Shown piece by piece: positions 1 through 5,879 of a stretch of DNA of 7,610 bases. The stretch is from Clostridiales bacterium (GTDB lineage Bacteria > Bacillota > Clostridia > Christensenellales > Aristaeellaceae), in NCBI GenBank assembly GCA_012513735.1, contig JAAZBR010000068.1, positions 1-7,610 of the forward strand, read 5' to 3'. Numbering within the stretch: position 1 is the first letter of the stretch; each line of letters starts with the position of its first letter. Both the position numbers and the translations under genes were made by a program. Below the pieces are notes generated by a model. The model was not told where the DNA came from. It did no database searches and was given only the letters and a program-made list of their open reading frames with translations.

Positions 1-479
1 CCTGGCATATCCTGCCGCCCGGAAGGCGGCCCGCCTTTGATGCGCAGGCGCGCAAAAAGCGCCGGATTCCGCTGGCGGATGAGGCGGCGCCGGAGCAACA
101 CTATGGCCTGGCTCAGGGCAACTGCTGCATCCAGGCCCAGGGTTTGCAGACTGTGCTGGATGCTTTGATGAACCCGGGCTTTCTGAAAGAGAGTACCTTG
201 GCTGATATGCGCAGGCCCCTGGGCAGCTTTGGCCACCGTTCGCCATACCTGCAACAGGGGATGGGCATTTTTCAGCTTCAGGATAAACGCATCAGTCTCC
301 ATACACTGTATGGCCATCAGGGGAATGCCTATGGCGCTGTGCACGCCGCCTTTTTCGAACCCATCAGTGGACGCGGGCTGGTTTTTCTGTCCAGCGGGGC
401 GTCGGCAGAACGACAGGATTTTTTGTCCGCGCTGGTCAGCGATCTGCTGCTTACAGCCTTTGGAGATGACCGTGGATAA
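1..479 (+). CDS. Serine hydrolase of the beta-lactamase / class C-like family, C-terminal part
   Basis: The reading frame is open from position 3 to a TAA at 477-479, giving 158 visible residues; the start lies outside the window. The protein resembles the C-terminal half of class C beta-lactamase-like serine hydrolases (the beta-lactamase / penicillin-binding-protein fold). It has a short AQGLQTVLDALMN stretch like the helix that follows the active-site region, then a GMGIF strand, then YGHQGNAYG. The HQG at 315-323 sits where these enzymes carry their third catalytic motif (KTG, HSG or HTG). It is followed by the usual closing strand GRGLVFLSSG. The SxxK and YxN motifs would lie upstream and cannot be checked. 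The substrate is unknown; a cell-wall peptide or an ester is possible, and resistance to beta-lactams should not be assumed. Its stop overlaps the recX start by 8 nt, which suggests one transcript. The call rests on motif pattern alone. Confidence 0.7.
   Translation, partial: WHILPPGRRPAFDAQARKKRRIPLADEAAPEQHYGLAQGNCCIQAQGLQTVLDALMNPGFLKESTLADMRRPLGSFGHRSPYLQQGMGIFQLQDKRISLHTLYGHQGNAYGAVHAAFFEPISGRGLVFLSSGASAERQDFLSALVSDLLLTAFGDDRG
462..474 (+). promoter_or_regulatory. recX ribosome binding site and GTG start
   Basis: GGAG at 462-465 lies 6 nt before GTG at 472-474. This favours the GTG over the in-frame ATGs at 484 and 487, which have no comparable upstream site. The start falls inside the end of the serine hydrolase gene (GTGGATAA), consistent with translational coupling. 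Confidence 0.6.
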
Positions 480-1143
480 CAGGATGATGGACGAGGTGCT
501 GGAAGCAAGGCGCCTCAGCGGCTACACCCTGCTGCGCTTTGTCTCAGGGCAGATCCTGAAGGTACCGTCCCCCCTGTTTAAAGTGCTGCGCCTACATGTC
601 GGCGATCAGGTGGATGTTGAGGCCTATCGTATCAAACTGGCAGCATTAGCCCCCGAGGCCGCCATGGAACGGGCGGCCTGGCTTCTGAAGCAGCGGGACT
701 ATTCCTCCCACGTGCTGGGACAAAAGCTCAGCCAGGTAGGCTATACGGAAGGGGTCGTGCAGCATGTACTGGCGGCTCTGCAAAGCCACCGCTATCTGGA
801 TGACGAGCGCTACGCCCGCCAGTTGCTGCAGCGGAAGAAGGCCGGGGCCGGAAGGCGGGGGCTGGCACAGCAGTTGAGGCAGAAGGGCATCCCCTCGTCC
901 GTGGCGCAGCAGTTGCTGGAGGAGGAACACAGCCCGGAGAATGAGTTGAAAACGGCTATTCTGTTGCTGAAAAAGCATCTGCGGGGCAAGAATTGGACTC
1001 CGGAGGAGATCCGGCGCAAGGGCGCAGCCATGCTTGCGCGGCGGGGTTTTGGATGGGACAGCGTTCGTGCCGCCCTGGATCAGGTCTTGGACGATGATTC
1101 CTCTCTGGAAGGGGATTTCTCCATGGGGGATGCGTTCGAGTGA
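472..1143 (+). CDS. recX: Recombination regulatory protein RecX
   Basis: This 223-residue protein is a cytosolic modulator of RecA that binds the RecA filament and usually limits recombination and the SOS response. It is an all-helical protein built of RecX repeats. An N-terminal extension (about 1-62) contains small beta segments such as YTLLRFVSGQILKVP, typical of Firmicute RecX. The core follows: RAAWLLKQRDYSSHVLGQKL (67-86), then the hallmark RYLDDERYARQLLQ (107-120), then LAQQLRQKGIPSSVAQQLLE (131-150). A last repeat with MLARRGFGWDSVRAALD lies at 187-203. The length is within the family range. The longer open frame back to 229 overlaps the upstream gene and has no RecX character, so GTG 472 is preferred. 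The last 64 nt are antisense to the end of comFC. It probably shares a transcript with the upstream hydrolase; no SOS box can be judged because the operon promoter is outside the window. Confidence 0.9.
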   Translation: MDNRMMDEVLEARRLSGYTLLRFVSGQILKVPSPLFKVLRLHVGDQVDVEAYRIKLAALAPEAAMERAAWLLKQRDYSSHVLGQKLSQVGYTEGVVQHVLAALQSHRYLDDERYARQLLQRKKAGAGRRGLAQQLRQKGIPSSVAQQLLEEEHSPENELKTAILLLKKHLRGKNWTPEEIRRKGAAMLARRGFGWDSVRAALDQVLDDDSSLEGDFSMGDAFE

Positions 1144-1838
1144 TGGGCAATGGCGATGGTGAGCAGGCTGACCCCCTGGGCGCCGGCTGCCAGCAGCGCG
1201 TCGGCGCAGGCACGGGCAGTGCTGCCGGTGGTGCGTACATCATCTACCAGCAGAATTGATTTGCCTTTTACGGGCAGAACCACTTGCATGGCGTCCTTCA
1301 GATTCTCCGCCCGCTGTTCATGGGGCAGGGTGCTTTGACGTTTTGTCTTTTTCACGCGGATCAGCGCGTCTGCGAGGGGGAAGCCACTGACCTTTTGTAC
1401 CTGCTGAGCCAGCAATGCGGCCTGGTTGAAACCCCGTTCCCTCATGCGGGCTTTGTGCAGGGGCACGGGCACAATCATATCAAAGCTTTCGCCCCGCAGG
1501 CAGCGCAGCAGTTCCGGCAGCAGAGGATCCAGCGCCTGATGCACGCCCTGAAACTTGAGCGTGACAATCAGGCGCTGTACCACGCCATGGTATTGATAGG
1601 GCGCAAAAGATGCCTGCAGGCTGCGCATCCCGCCGCCCGCGCAATAGGCGCAGGCGCCGTCCCTGCCGCGGGGGGACAGGCAATGGGGGCATACGCTGTC
1701 GCCGATGCGTAGGCTTTCCAGCTCTACCAAACACCGGTCACACAGGGCTGCGCCGGGGTCGATCTGTCGCGGCTCATCACAGCTAAGGCACAGCACGCGG
1801 GGAAAAAGCAGGCGGCGCACCTGCTGCAACATATTCAT
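1080..1838 (-). CDS. comFC: ComFC-type phosphoribosyltransferase with double zinc ribbon
   Basis: This 252-residue member of the ComF family (ComFC, or GntX in proteobacteria) is associated with DNA uptake during natural transformation, although many non-competent bacteria keep it. The N-terminus has four CxxC pairs (C17/C20, C33/C36, C50/C53, C63/C66), giving a double zinc ribbon. Family signatures follow: LKFQG (94-98), VPVPLHKARMRERGFNQA (123-140), QRAENLKDA (175-183), and the PRPP-binding loop ILLVDDVRTTGST (195-207). The ATG at 1838 has AGGAGG 7 nt upstream (1846-1851). It overlaps the recD2 stop as ATGA, so translation is probably coupled. The family core ends near residue 231. The last 20 or so residues are Ser-rich and are encoded entirely opposite the end of recX, so this tail may be non-functional. 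The cellular role in this organism is not shown by the sequence. Confidence 0.9.
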   Translation of the reverse strand: MNMLQQVRRLLFPRVLCLSCDEPRQIDPGAALCDRCLVELESLRIGDSVCPHCLSPRGRDGACAYCAGGGMRSLQASFAPYQYHGVVQRLIVTLKFQGVHQALDPLLPELLRCLRGESFDMIVPVPLHKARMRERGFNQAALLAQQVQKVSGFPLADALIRVKKTKRQSTLPHEQRAENLKDAMQVVLPVKGKSILLVDDVRTTGSTARACADALLAAGAQGVSLLTIAIAHHSNASPMEKSPSREESSSKT

Positions 1839-4075
1839 GCTTTGTCCTCCTGTGCCTGCTGCAAGCGCCTGGTCAGCGCAGTATAGCGCTGGCGATGGTG
1901 GGTGTTTTGTACCATGGCCGCGATCGCCTGTTCATATCCGGTCAGCACAACCAGGCTGCGGGCACGGGTGATAGCGGTATAAAACAGGTTACGGTTGAGC
2001 AGCAGATAGTGTCCCCCCACAACAGGCATCACAACGGCTTCAAACTCGCTTCCCTGGCTTTTGTGCACAGACAGGCAGTAGGCCAGGTCCAGTTCCTCCA
2101 ACTGTGCGTAGGTGTAGGCGGTTCTTCGCTCTTCGTCATAGATCACCTCAAGGGTCTGGGCGTCTTTGTCCACTGCGCATACATAGCCGATGTCGCCGTT
2201 GAATACCCCTTGGCCCTCATCGCCCTCCGCGGTTGTCCATGCCAACTGATAGTTGTTGCGGGTATGGATCACGCGGTCATGCAGCCGGAAGGTGGTTTCA
2301 CCATACTGTAGCTGCTGATCCTCGCCGGTACCCGGGTTCAGCGCATCCTGCAGCCTTTTGTTAAGGGCCAGCACGCCGCAGGTTCCCTTCTTGGTGGGGG
2401 CCAGTACCTGAATGGCGCGCGGGCCTTCCTTGCTTTTCAGAAAGGCGGGCAGGCGCCGTGCGCACAGGTCCACAATGGTTTGAGCCACTTCATCGGCTGT
2501 GTCCTTGCGCTCAAAGAAGAAATCGCCCTCCCTGGTGTTGCATATCGGCAGATCCCCCCGGTTGATGCGATGGGCGTTTTGTACGATCATGCTGTGGCTC
2601 TCCTGCCGGAAGATCTCCGTCAGCCTCACCTGGGCAATGCGGCCGCTTTCCAGAATATCACCCAGCACATTGCCTGGGCCTACCGAGGGCAACTGATCGC
2701 GGTCTCCCACCAGGATCAGCCGGGTACCCGGTTTCAGGGCGCGCAGCAGACTGCGCATCAAAAAGATGTCCACCATGGACACCTCGTCTACAATCAGGCA
2801 GTCGCAGTCCAGCGGCTCCTGCTGATCATGAAGAAATTGCCCCTCCTCCCCGCTGAACTCCAGCATGCGGTGGATGGTCTTGGCATCCCTGCCGGTGGCC
2901 TCGCTCATGCGCTTGGCAGCACGACCGGTGGGGGCGGCCAGCAGGGTGCGCACCCCTTCACCCAGCACATACAGCACGCAGTTAATCAAAGTTGTTTTGC
3001 CTGTGCCGGGTCCCCCGGTGATCACCAGCACGCCGGACTGGGTGGCCTGCAGCACCGCATCCCGCTGGGTTTGACTGAAGCGGATCTCATTGCTCTGCTC
3101 AAACTGGACAATCTGAGCCATCACGTGTTCGGGCAGCGCCTGTTGGGAGTAGCGGTTCAGCCTCAGCAGCCTGCGGGCAATTTCCTCCTCGCAATAGTAG
3201 GCATCCGGCAGGAAAATCATGTTGCCGTTCTCGTCAGCCTCCTCCACCAGCTGATGATGGAGGATTAACTGGTCAAGACAACTGTTCAGCATGGCTTCCG
3301 CTGCCCGCAGCATACCCGCCGCCTGGGCAATGACCTGGTGGCGTGGCAGGCAAGAGTGCCCCTGGGACAATGATGCCTCTCGCAATGCATATTTGATGCC
3401 GGCATGCAGGCGATAGTCCCCATCCGCAGGGAAACCCAGGGAAAGGGCGATCCTGTCGGCGGTGAGAAAGCCCACGCCCTCAATATCGTCAATCAGGCGG
3501 TAGGGGTTGGCCCGGATGAGCTCCTCCGCTCTGTCCCGATAGGCCTTGCTGACCTTTTCCGACAGGGCGGCAGACAGGCCATAGGTTTGCAGGAAAATCA
3601 GCGTGCGCCGCAGCTCATGCTGCTGCCGGAAGCTTTCCCCGATTTGTTCGCATCGTTTGCGGCCGATGCCAGGCACCTCCAGCAGGCGCTCGGGGTGTTG
3701 GCTTAGTATCTCCAGCGTATCATGGCCAAAGGTCTGCACAATTTGTCGGGCAGTGCTGGGTCCCACCCCCTTGATGAGCCCGCTGCCCAGGTAGCGCTCA
3801 ATTCCGCGTAAGGTAGAAGGGGTTTTCAACTCAAAGCTGCTGGCTTTGAACTGTCGGCCATACTGTGGATGCTCCACCCAGTGGCCCCGGAAGCTGCAGT
3901 TTTCACCGGCGCTCAGCTCGGGCAGGCTGCCCACCACGGTGACCAGGTCGCCTTGGGCGCGCACTTCCAGCACGGACCATCCGTTTTCGCTGTTGCGATA
4001 CAGAGTACTGGAAACAGTGCCGCTGAGGGAATCCGCAGTAGCAGAATGGTCGCCCTGTGGCTGTGTTTCAGACAT
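1835..4075 (-). CDS. recD2: RecD2 family ATP-dependent 5'-3' DNA helicase
   Basis: This 746-residue SF1B helicase belongs to the RecD2 (RecD/TraA, YrrC) group found in bacteria lacking RecBCD; it acts in DNA repair and replication-fork maintenance. An N-terminal OB-like domain (about 17-85) precedes helix-hairpin-helix segments (IKGVGPSTAR 101-110, LLEVPGIGRKR 131-141, IEGVGFLTADRIA 198-210). The helicase motifs are all present: Walker A GGPGTGKTT (354-362), APTGRAAKRM (381-390), Walker B VDEVSM (429-434), VGDRDQLPSVGPG (456-468), LTEIFRQ (485-491), LSVHKSQGSEF (668-678) and LFYTAITRAR (697-706). The length fits the family. The frame is open back to 4270, but those 65 codons overlap the glycosyltransferase and look unlike RecD2, so ATG 4075 is chosen. 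No good Shine-Dalgarno precedes it; the start overlaps the upstream stop as ATGTCTGA, implying reinitiation by ribosomes finishing the upstream gene. Confidence 0.95.
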   Translation of the reverse strand: MSETQPQGDHSATADSLSGTVSSTLYRNSENGWSVLEVRAQGDLVTVVGSLPELSAGENCSFRGHWVEHPQYGRQFKASSFELKTPSTLRGIERYLGSGLIKGVGPSTARQIVQTFGHDTLEILSQHPERLLEVPGIGRKRCEQIGESFRQQHELRRTLIFLQTYGLSAALSEKVSKAYRDRAEELIRANPYRLIDDIEGVGFLTADRIALSLGFPADGDYRLHAGIKYALREASLSQGHSCLPRHQVIAQAAGMLRAAEAMLNSCLDQLILHHQLVEEADENGNMIFLPDAYYCEEEIARRLLRLNRYSQQALPEHVMAQIVQFEQSNEIRFSQTQRDAVLQATQSGVLVITGGPGTGKTTLINCVLYVLGEGVRTLLAAPTGRAAKRMSEATGRDAKTIHRMLEFSGEEGQFLHDQQEPLDCDCLIVDEVSMVDIFLMRSLLRALKPGTRLILVGDRDQLPSVGPGNVLGDILESGRIAQVRLTEIFRQESHSMIVQNAHRINRGDLPICNTREGDFFFERKDTADEVAQTIVDLCARRLPAFLKSKEGPRAIQVLAPTKKGTCGVLALNKRLQDALNPGTGEDQQLQYGETTFRLHDRVIHTRNNYQLAWTTAEGDEGQGVFNGDIGYVCAVDKDAQTLEVIYDEERRTAYTYAQLEELDLAYCLSVHKSQGSEFEAVVMPVVGGHYLLLNRNLFYTAITRARSLVVLTGYEQAIAAMVQNTHHRQRYTALTRRLQQAQEDKA
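1846..1851 (-). promoter_or_regulatory. comFC Shine-Dalgarno site
   Basis: The minus strand reads AGGAGG 7 nt before the comFC ATG at 1838. It lies inside the last codons of recD2 and fixes the comFC start at 1838 rather than at the in-frame ATG two codons later (1832). Confidence 0.75.
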
Positions 4076-5255
4076 GATTTGCAGGCGTGGGGCTGTGGTT
4101 CTGTAAAACCTCCTGGTACGCATCAACAATGGATTGGCCAATGTCCGTCCATGGCACCGGGATGCTGCTGCGCGCGGCGTCGCCCAGCAGGCGCAGGGCC
4201 TCCCTGTCCTTGAGAGCTTCGCCAATGACATGTGCCAGGTCGGCAGCGTCGTCCTGACATAGCAAGCCATTCTGGCCGTCCCGGATCACCTCCGCCGCGT
4301 CGCTGCCCCGCACAAGCACCGAAGGCGTCCCCATCACCGAGGCTTCCCTGACAACCATAGGGGCGTTGTCGTACAGGGAGGGGAAGACAAACAGATCCGC
4401 CCGTCTGTACAGGGCATCCAGCTTTGAAGCTTTGGATACATGGCCGGTCATGATCAGCACATCGCTCAGGTCCAGATCCTCCGCTTTTTGGCGCACGGCC
4501 TTCTCATCGGGGCCCTGGCCCGCCAGGATCAGGTAGAAAGGCTGCCCTTCTTTTTTTAACAGGGCACATGCTTCCAGAACCCGCAGCAGGTTCTTTTTCC
4601 AGTTGATTTGCCCCACAAACAGCAGCACGGGGCGATCATCCAGGGCATATTCTGTTTCCAGGGCCTGCACGGCGCCGGGCGATGCCTGACGGGGGGTGAC
4701 GCCGTTTGGCATGATGCGGATCACGCCCTTGTAGCCATAACCCCGCAGCACATCAGCAGTGGACTCGCTTACAGCCCACACATCTTGACAGCGATTATAG
4801 AAGGAGATGATATTGCTCAATACCAGTTTGGAAATGGTTTCGCTTTTTGTGGCCTTGTAGAAATCATCATAATACTTGGAGTGAAAGGTGGCGATCAGCG
4901 GGATTTTGCGCACCCTGGACAGCCGCAGTGCCTCCCGCCCTGCGCTGAAGGGGCCGTGGGCGTGCACCAGGTCGAGCCGTACGTGCTTGATGCGCGCACG
5001 GTAATGGGTGTCTGTGGCGGCAGTGCCCGTGCGGTACTGTTTGGCAGTGGGTACAGGATAGCCCATGTAGTCCACCAGGTCAAAGGGATAGCCGCCGCGG
5101 TAGCCTGTGTTGTACAGCGGCGCAACCACCGTTACCTCATGGCCACGACGGCAAAGCTCCTCCGCATAGGAGAGGACAACGCGCCCCACGCCGTCTACAA
5201 TGGGCAGAAAAGTATCTGTAAACTGACCAACGCGCAGTGGATGAGTTGTCTGCAT
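4068..5255 (-). CDS. GT4-family glycosyltransferase
   Basis: This 395-residue cytosolic or membrane-associated GT-B enzyme transfers a sugar from a nucleotide-sugar donor to an unknown acceptor. The N-terminal domain opens with VGQFTDTFLPIVDGVG (9-24), the acceptor-side Gly loop. VHAHGPFS (97-104) and ATFHSKYYDDF (122-132) follow. The C-terminal Rossmann domain has MPNGV (182-186), LLFVGQINWKKN (211-222), ILAGQGPDE (243-251) and FPSLYDNAPMVVREASVMG (291-309). The family EX7E motif appears as D296-X7-E304, with Asp in the first place. The opening motif resembles enzymes that glucosylate diacylglycerol for membrane glycolipids and lipoteichoic acid anchors, but that substrate is inference. No transmembrane segment is evident. 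It is the first gene of the operon with recD2 and comFC, and its stop overlaps the recD2 start by 8 nt. The ATG at 5255 has AGGAGG 9 nt upstream. Confidence 0.9.
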   Translation of the reverse strand: MQTTHPLRVGQFTDTFLPIVDGVGRVVLSYAEELCRRGHEVTVVAPLYNTGYRGGYPFDLVDYMGYPVPTAKQYRTGTAATDTHYRARIKHVRLDLVHAHGPFSAGREALRLSRVRKIPLIATFHSKYYDDFYKATKSETISKLVLSNIISFYNRCQDVWAVSESTADVLRGYGYKGVIRIMPNGVTPRQASPGAVQALETEYALDDRPVLLFVGQINWKKNLLRVLEACALLKKEGQPFYLILAGQGPDEKAVRQKAEDLDLSDVLIMTGHVSKASKLDALYRRADLFVFPSLYDNAPMVVREASVMGTPSVLVRGSDAAEVIRDGQNGLLCQDDAADLAHVIGEALKDREALRLLGDAARSSIPVPWTDIGQSIVDAYQEVLQNHSPTPANHV

Positions 5256-5264
5256 AGTGTGCTC

Positions 5265-5270
5265 CCTCCT
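5265..5270 (-). promoter_or_regulatory. Shine-Dalgarno site of the glycosyltransferase gene
   Basis: The minus strand reads AGGAGG at 5270 to 5265, 9 nt before the ATG at 5255. It supports that start as the first codon of the operon. Confidence 0.75.
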
Positions 5271-5283
5271 GCGCCCGCGGCGC
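5271..5283 (-). repeat. Short GC-rich inverted repeat in the glycosyltransferase leader
   Basis: GCGCC and GGCGC arms of 5 bp flank a 3-nt loop, directly upstream of the Shine-Dalgarno site. In the leader RNA it could form a small hairpin next to the ribosome binding site. No T-run follows, so it is not a terminator. A chance origin is quite possible in G+C-rich DNA. Confidence 0.35.
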
Positions 5284-5299
5284 TACATATCCTACAGCA

Positions 5300-5328
5300 A
5301 GTATACGGGAAAGAGCAAAGCCCTGCAA
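5300..5328 (-). promoter_or_regulatory. Predicted sigma-A promoter for the glycosyltransferase-recD2-comFC operon
   Basis: On the minus strand TTGCAG (5328-5323) and TATACT (5305-5300) are separated by 17 nt. The -10 matches the consensus at five of six bases; the -35 keeps the TTG. Transcription would start near 5293, giving a leader of about 38 nt before the ATG at 5255. It is the only good promoter candidate I see for this operon. Confidence 0.6.
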
Positions 5329-5363
5329 GGCGGGGCAAAGGTTGGGTGGTGGCATCATTCCAG

Positions 5364-5381
5364 GCGGTCAACATTGACAGC
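5364..5381. promoter_or_regulatory. Operator-like imperfect palindrome over the glm -35 box
   Basis: GCGGTCAACATTGACAGC has a perfect GTCAA-CA-TTGAC core (5367-5378). The symmetry extends to the outer GC pairs with one mismatch in between. It covers five of the six -35 bases (5374-5378), a position where a bound dimeric regulator would block RNA polymerase. I do not recognise it as the site of a known regulator family. Part of the symmetry could be chance around the TTGACA box. Confidence 0.4.
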
Positions 5382-5402
5382 GCATGGGCGGTCGCGTATG
5401 AT
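5374..5402 (+). promoter_or_regulatory. Near-consensus sigma-A promoter of the glm operon
   Basis: A perfect TTGACA (5374-5379) is followed after 17 nt by TATGAT (5397-5402), which differs from the consensus at one base. Transcription would begin near 5409, leaving a leader of only about 24 nt before the glmS ATG. That is too short for a cobalamin riboswitch. Confidence 0.8.
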
Positions 5403-5415
5403 GAAGTTGAACAAT

Positions 5416-5422
5416 GAGGGGG
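5416..5422 (+). promoter_or_regulatory. glmS Shine-Dalgarno site
   Basis: GAGGGGG at 5416-5422 lies 10 nt before the ATG at 5433 and 13 nt before the adjacent ATG at 5436, which favours the first. Confidence 0.6.
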
Positions 5423-5432
5423 TCATAGCAAC

Positions 5433-5879
5433 ATGATGGATGAAAACAAGAAAACGCTCGTCATGGGTGTCATCGGTGCGGATGTGCATGCTGTGGGCAA
5501 CCAGATTCTCAGCTATGCATTTCGCGAAGCGGGGTTTAACGTGATCAACTTGGGCGTCATGGTATCCCAAGAGGAATACATTCAGGCCGCCATTGAAACG
5601 GCGGCTGACTGCATTTGCGTTTCCTCCCTCTATGGCCATGGGGAGTTGGATTGCCAGGGCTTCCGTGAAAAGTGCGATGAGGCCGGGCTGAAGGATATCC
5701 CCCTGTATATTGGCGGCAACATTGTGGTGGGCAAGCAGCCCTTTGAAGAGGTGGAGCGGCGCTTTCGTGCCATGGGCTTCAACCGCGTGTTTGGCCCGGG
5801 CACACCGCCTGAAGTCACCATTGCCGCGCTCAAGGAAGATTTGTTAGGAGAAGGCCATGCGCCCGATCCTGCTGATTGA
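5433..5879 (+). CDS. glmS: Glutamate mutase (methylaspartate mutase) S subunit, B12-binding
   Basis: This 148-residue protein is the small cobalamin-binding component of glutamate mutase (EC 5.4.99.1), which interconverts L-glutamate and (2S,3S)-3-methylaspartate by a radical carbon-skeleton rearrangement. It has the base-off/His-on B12 signature DVHAVG at 17-22, with His19 as the expected cobalt ligand. VSSLYG (63-68) and GGNIVVGKQ (94-102) follow, typical of the Rossmann-like B12 domain contacting the nucleotide tail. FGPGTPPE (120-127) is a family marker near the end. The length is slightly above the roughly 137 residues of clostridial GlmS because of a longer C-terminus ([10 protein letters not shown]). 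That tail is encoded where the gene overlaps the start and ribosome binding site of glmL. It is first in the operon and the pair with GlmE forms the active enzyme. Confidence 0.96.
   Translation: MMDENKKTLVMGVIGADVHAVGNQILSYAFREAGFNVINLGVMVSQEEYIQAAIETAADCICVSSLYGHGELDCQGFREKCDEAGLKDIPLYIGGNIVVGKQPFEEVERRFRAMGFNRVFGPGTPPEVTIAALKEDLLGEGHAPDPAD
5845..5859 (+). promoter_or_regulatory. glmL ribosome binding site and start inside glmS
   Basis: TAGGAG at 5845-5850 lies 6 nt before the ATG at 5857. Both are inside glmS, whose stop comes at 5877-5879, so glmL begins 23 nt before glmS ends. Confidence 0.75.

Noticed and set aside
14..30. GC-rich hairpin GCCGCC / GGCGGC at the window start.
   Set aside because: It is inside the hydrolase coding frame and has no real T-run after it; G+C-rich codons explain it.
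229..471. An N-terminal extension of RecX in the same open frame.
   Set aside because: It overlaps the serine hydrolase frame, is rich in Cys and Trp in a shadow-like way, and the GTG at 472 has a proper ribosome binding site.
657..678. A perfect 7-bp inverted repeat (GGCCGCC / GGCGGCC) with an 8-nt loop, considered as a terminator for comFC.
   Set aside because: It lies in the conserved RecX coding region and has no T-run on either side in either direction.
2480..3268. A 262-codon open frame on the plus strand opposite recD2.
   Set aside because: It is the antisense shadow of a strongly supported helicase gene. It is rich in Gln and His, as expected from reversed G+C-rich codons, and shows no family motif.
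4076..4270. A 65-codon N-terminal extension of RecD2 in the same open frame.
   Set aside because: It lies wholly inside the glycosyltransferase gene, has unlike composition, and RecD2 proteins begin close to residue 1 of the chosen start.
4551..4557. Seven-A run on the glycosyltransferase mRNA, fitting an A-AAA-AAA slippery site.
   Set aside because: The gene is intact in frame on both sides and encodes a normal LLKKEG segment; there is no sign of a functional frameshift product. A T7 run in glmL (6461-6467) is likewise ordinary coding.
4608..5417. A 269-codon plus-strand open frame opposite the glycosyltransferase and running into the intergenic region.
   Set aside because: It is antisense to a well-supported GT4 gene, has no recognisable motif, and ends in the divergent promoter region.
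5256..5432. Possible small RNA, riboswitch or mobile-element remnant in the divergent gap.
   Set aside because: The gap is accounted for by two promoters, two ribosome binding sites and a small palindrome. No terminal repeats, target duplications or conserved RNA motif were seen.
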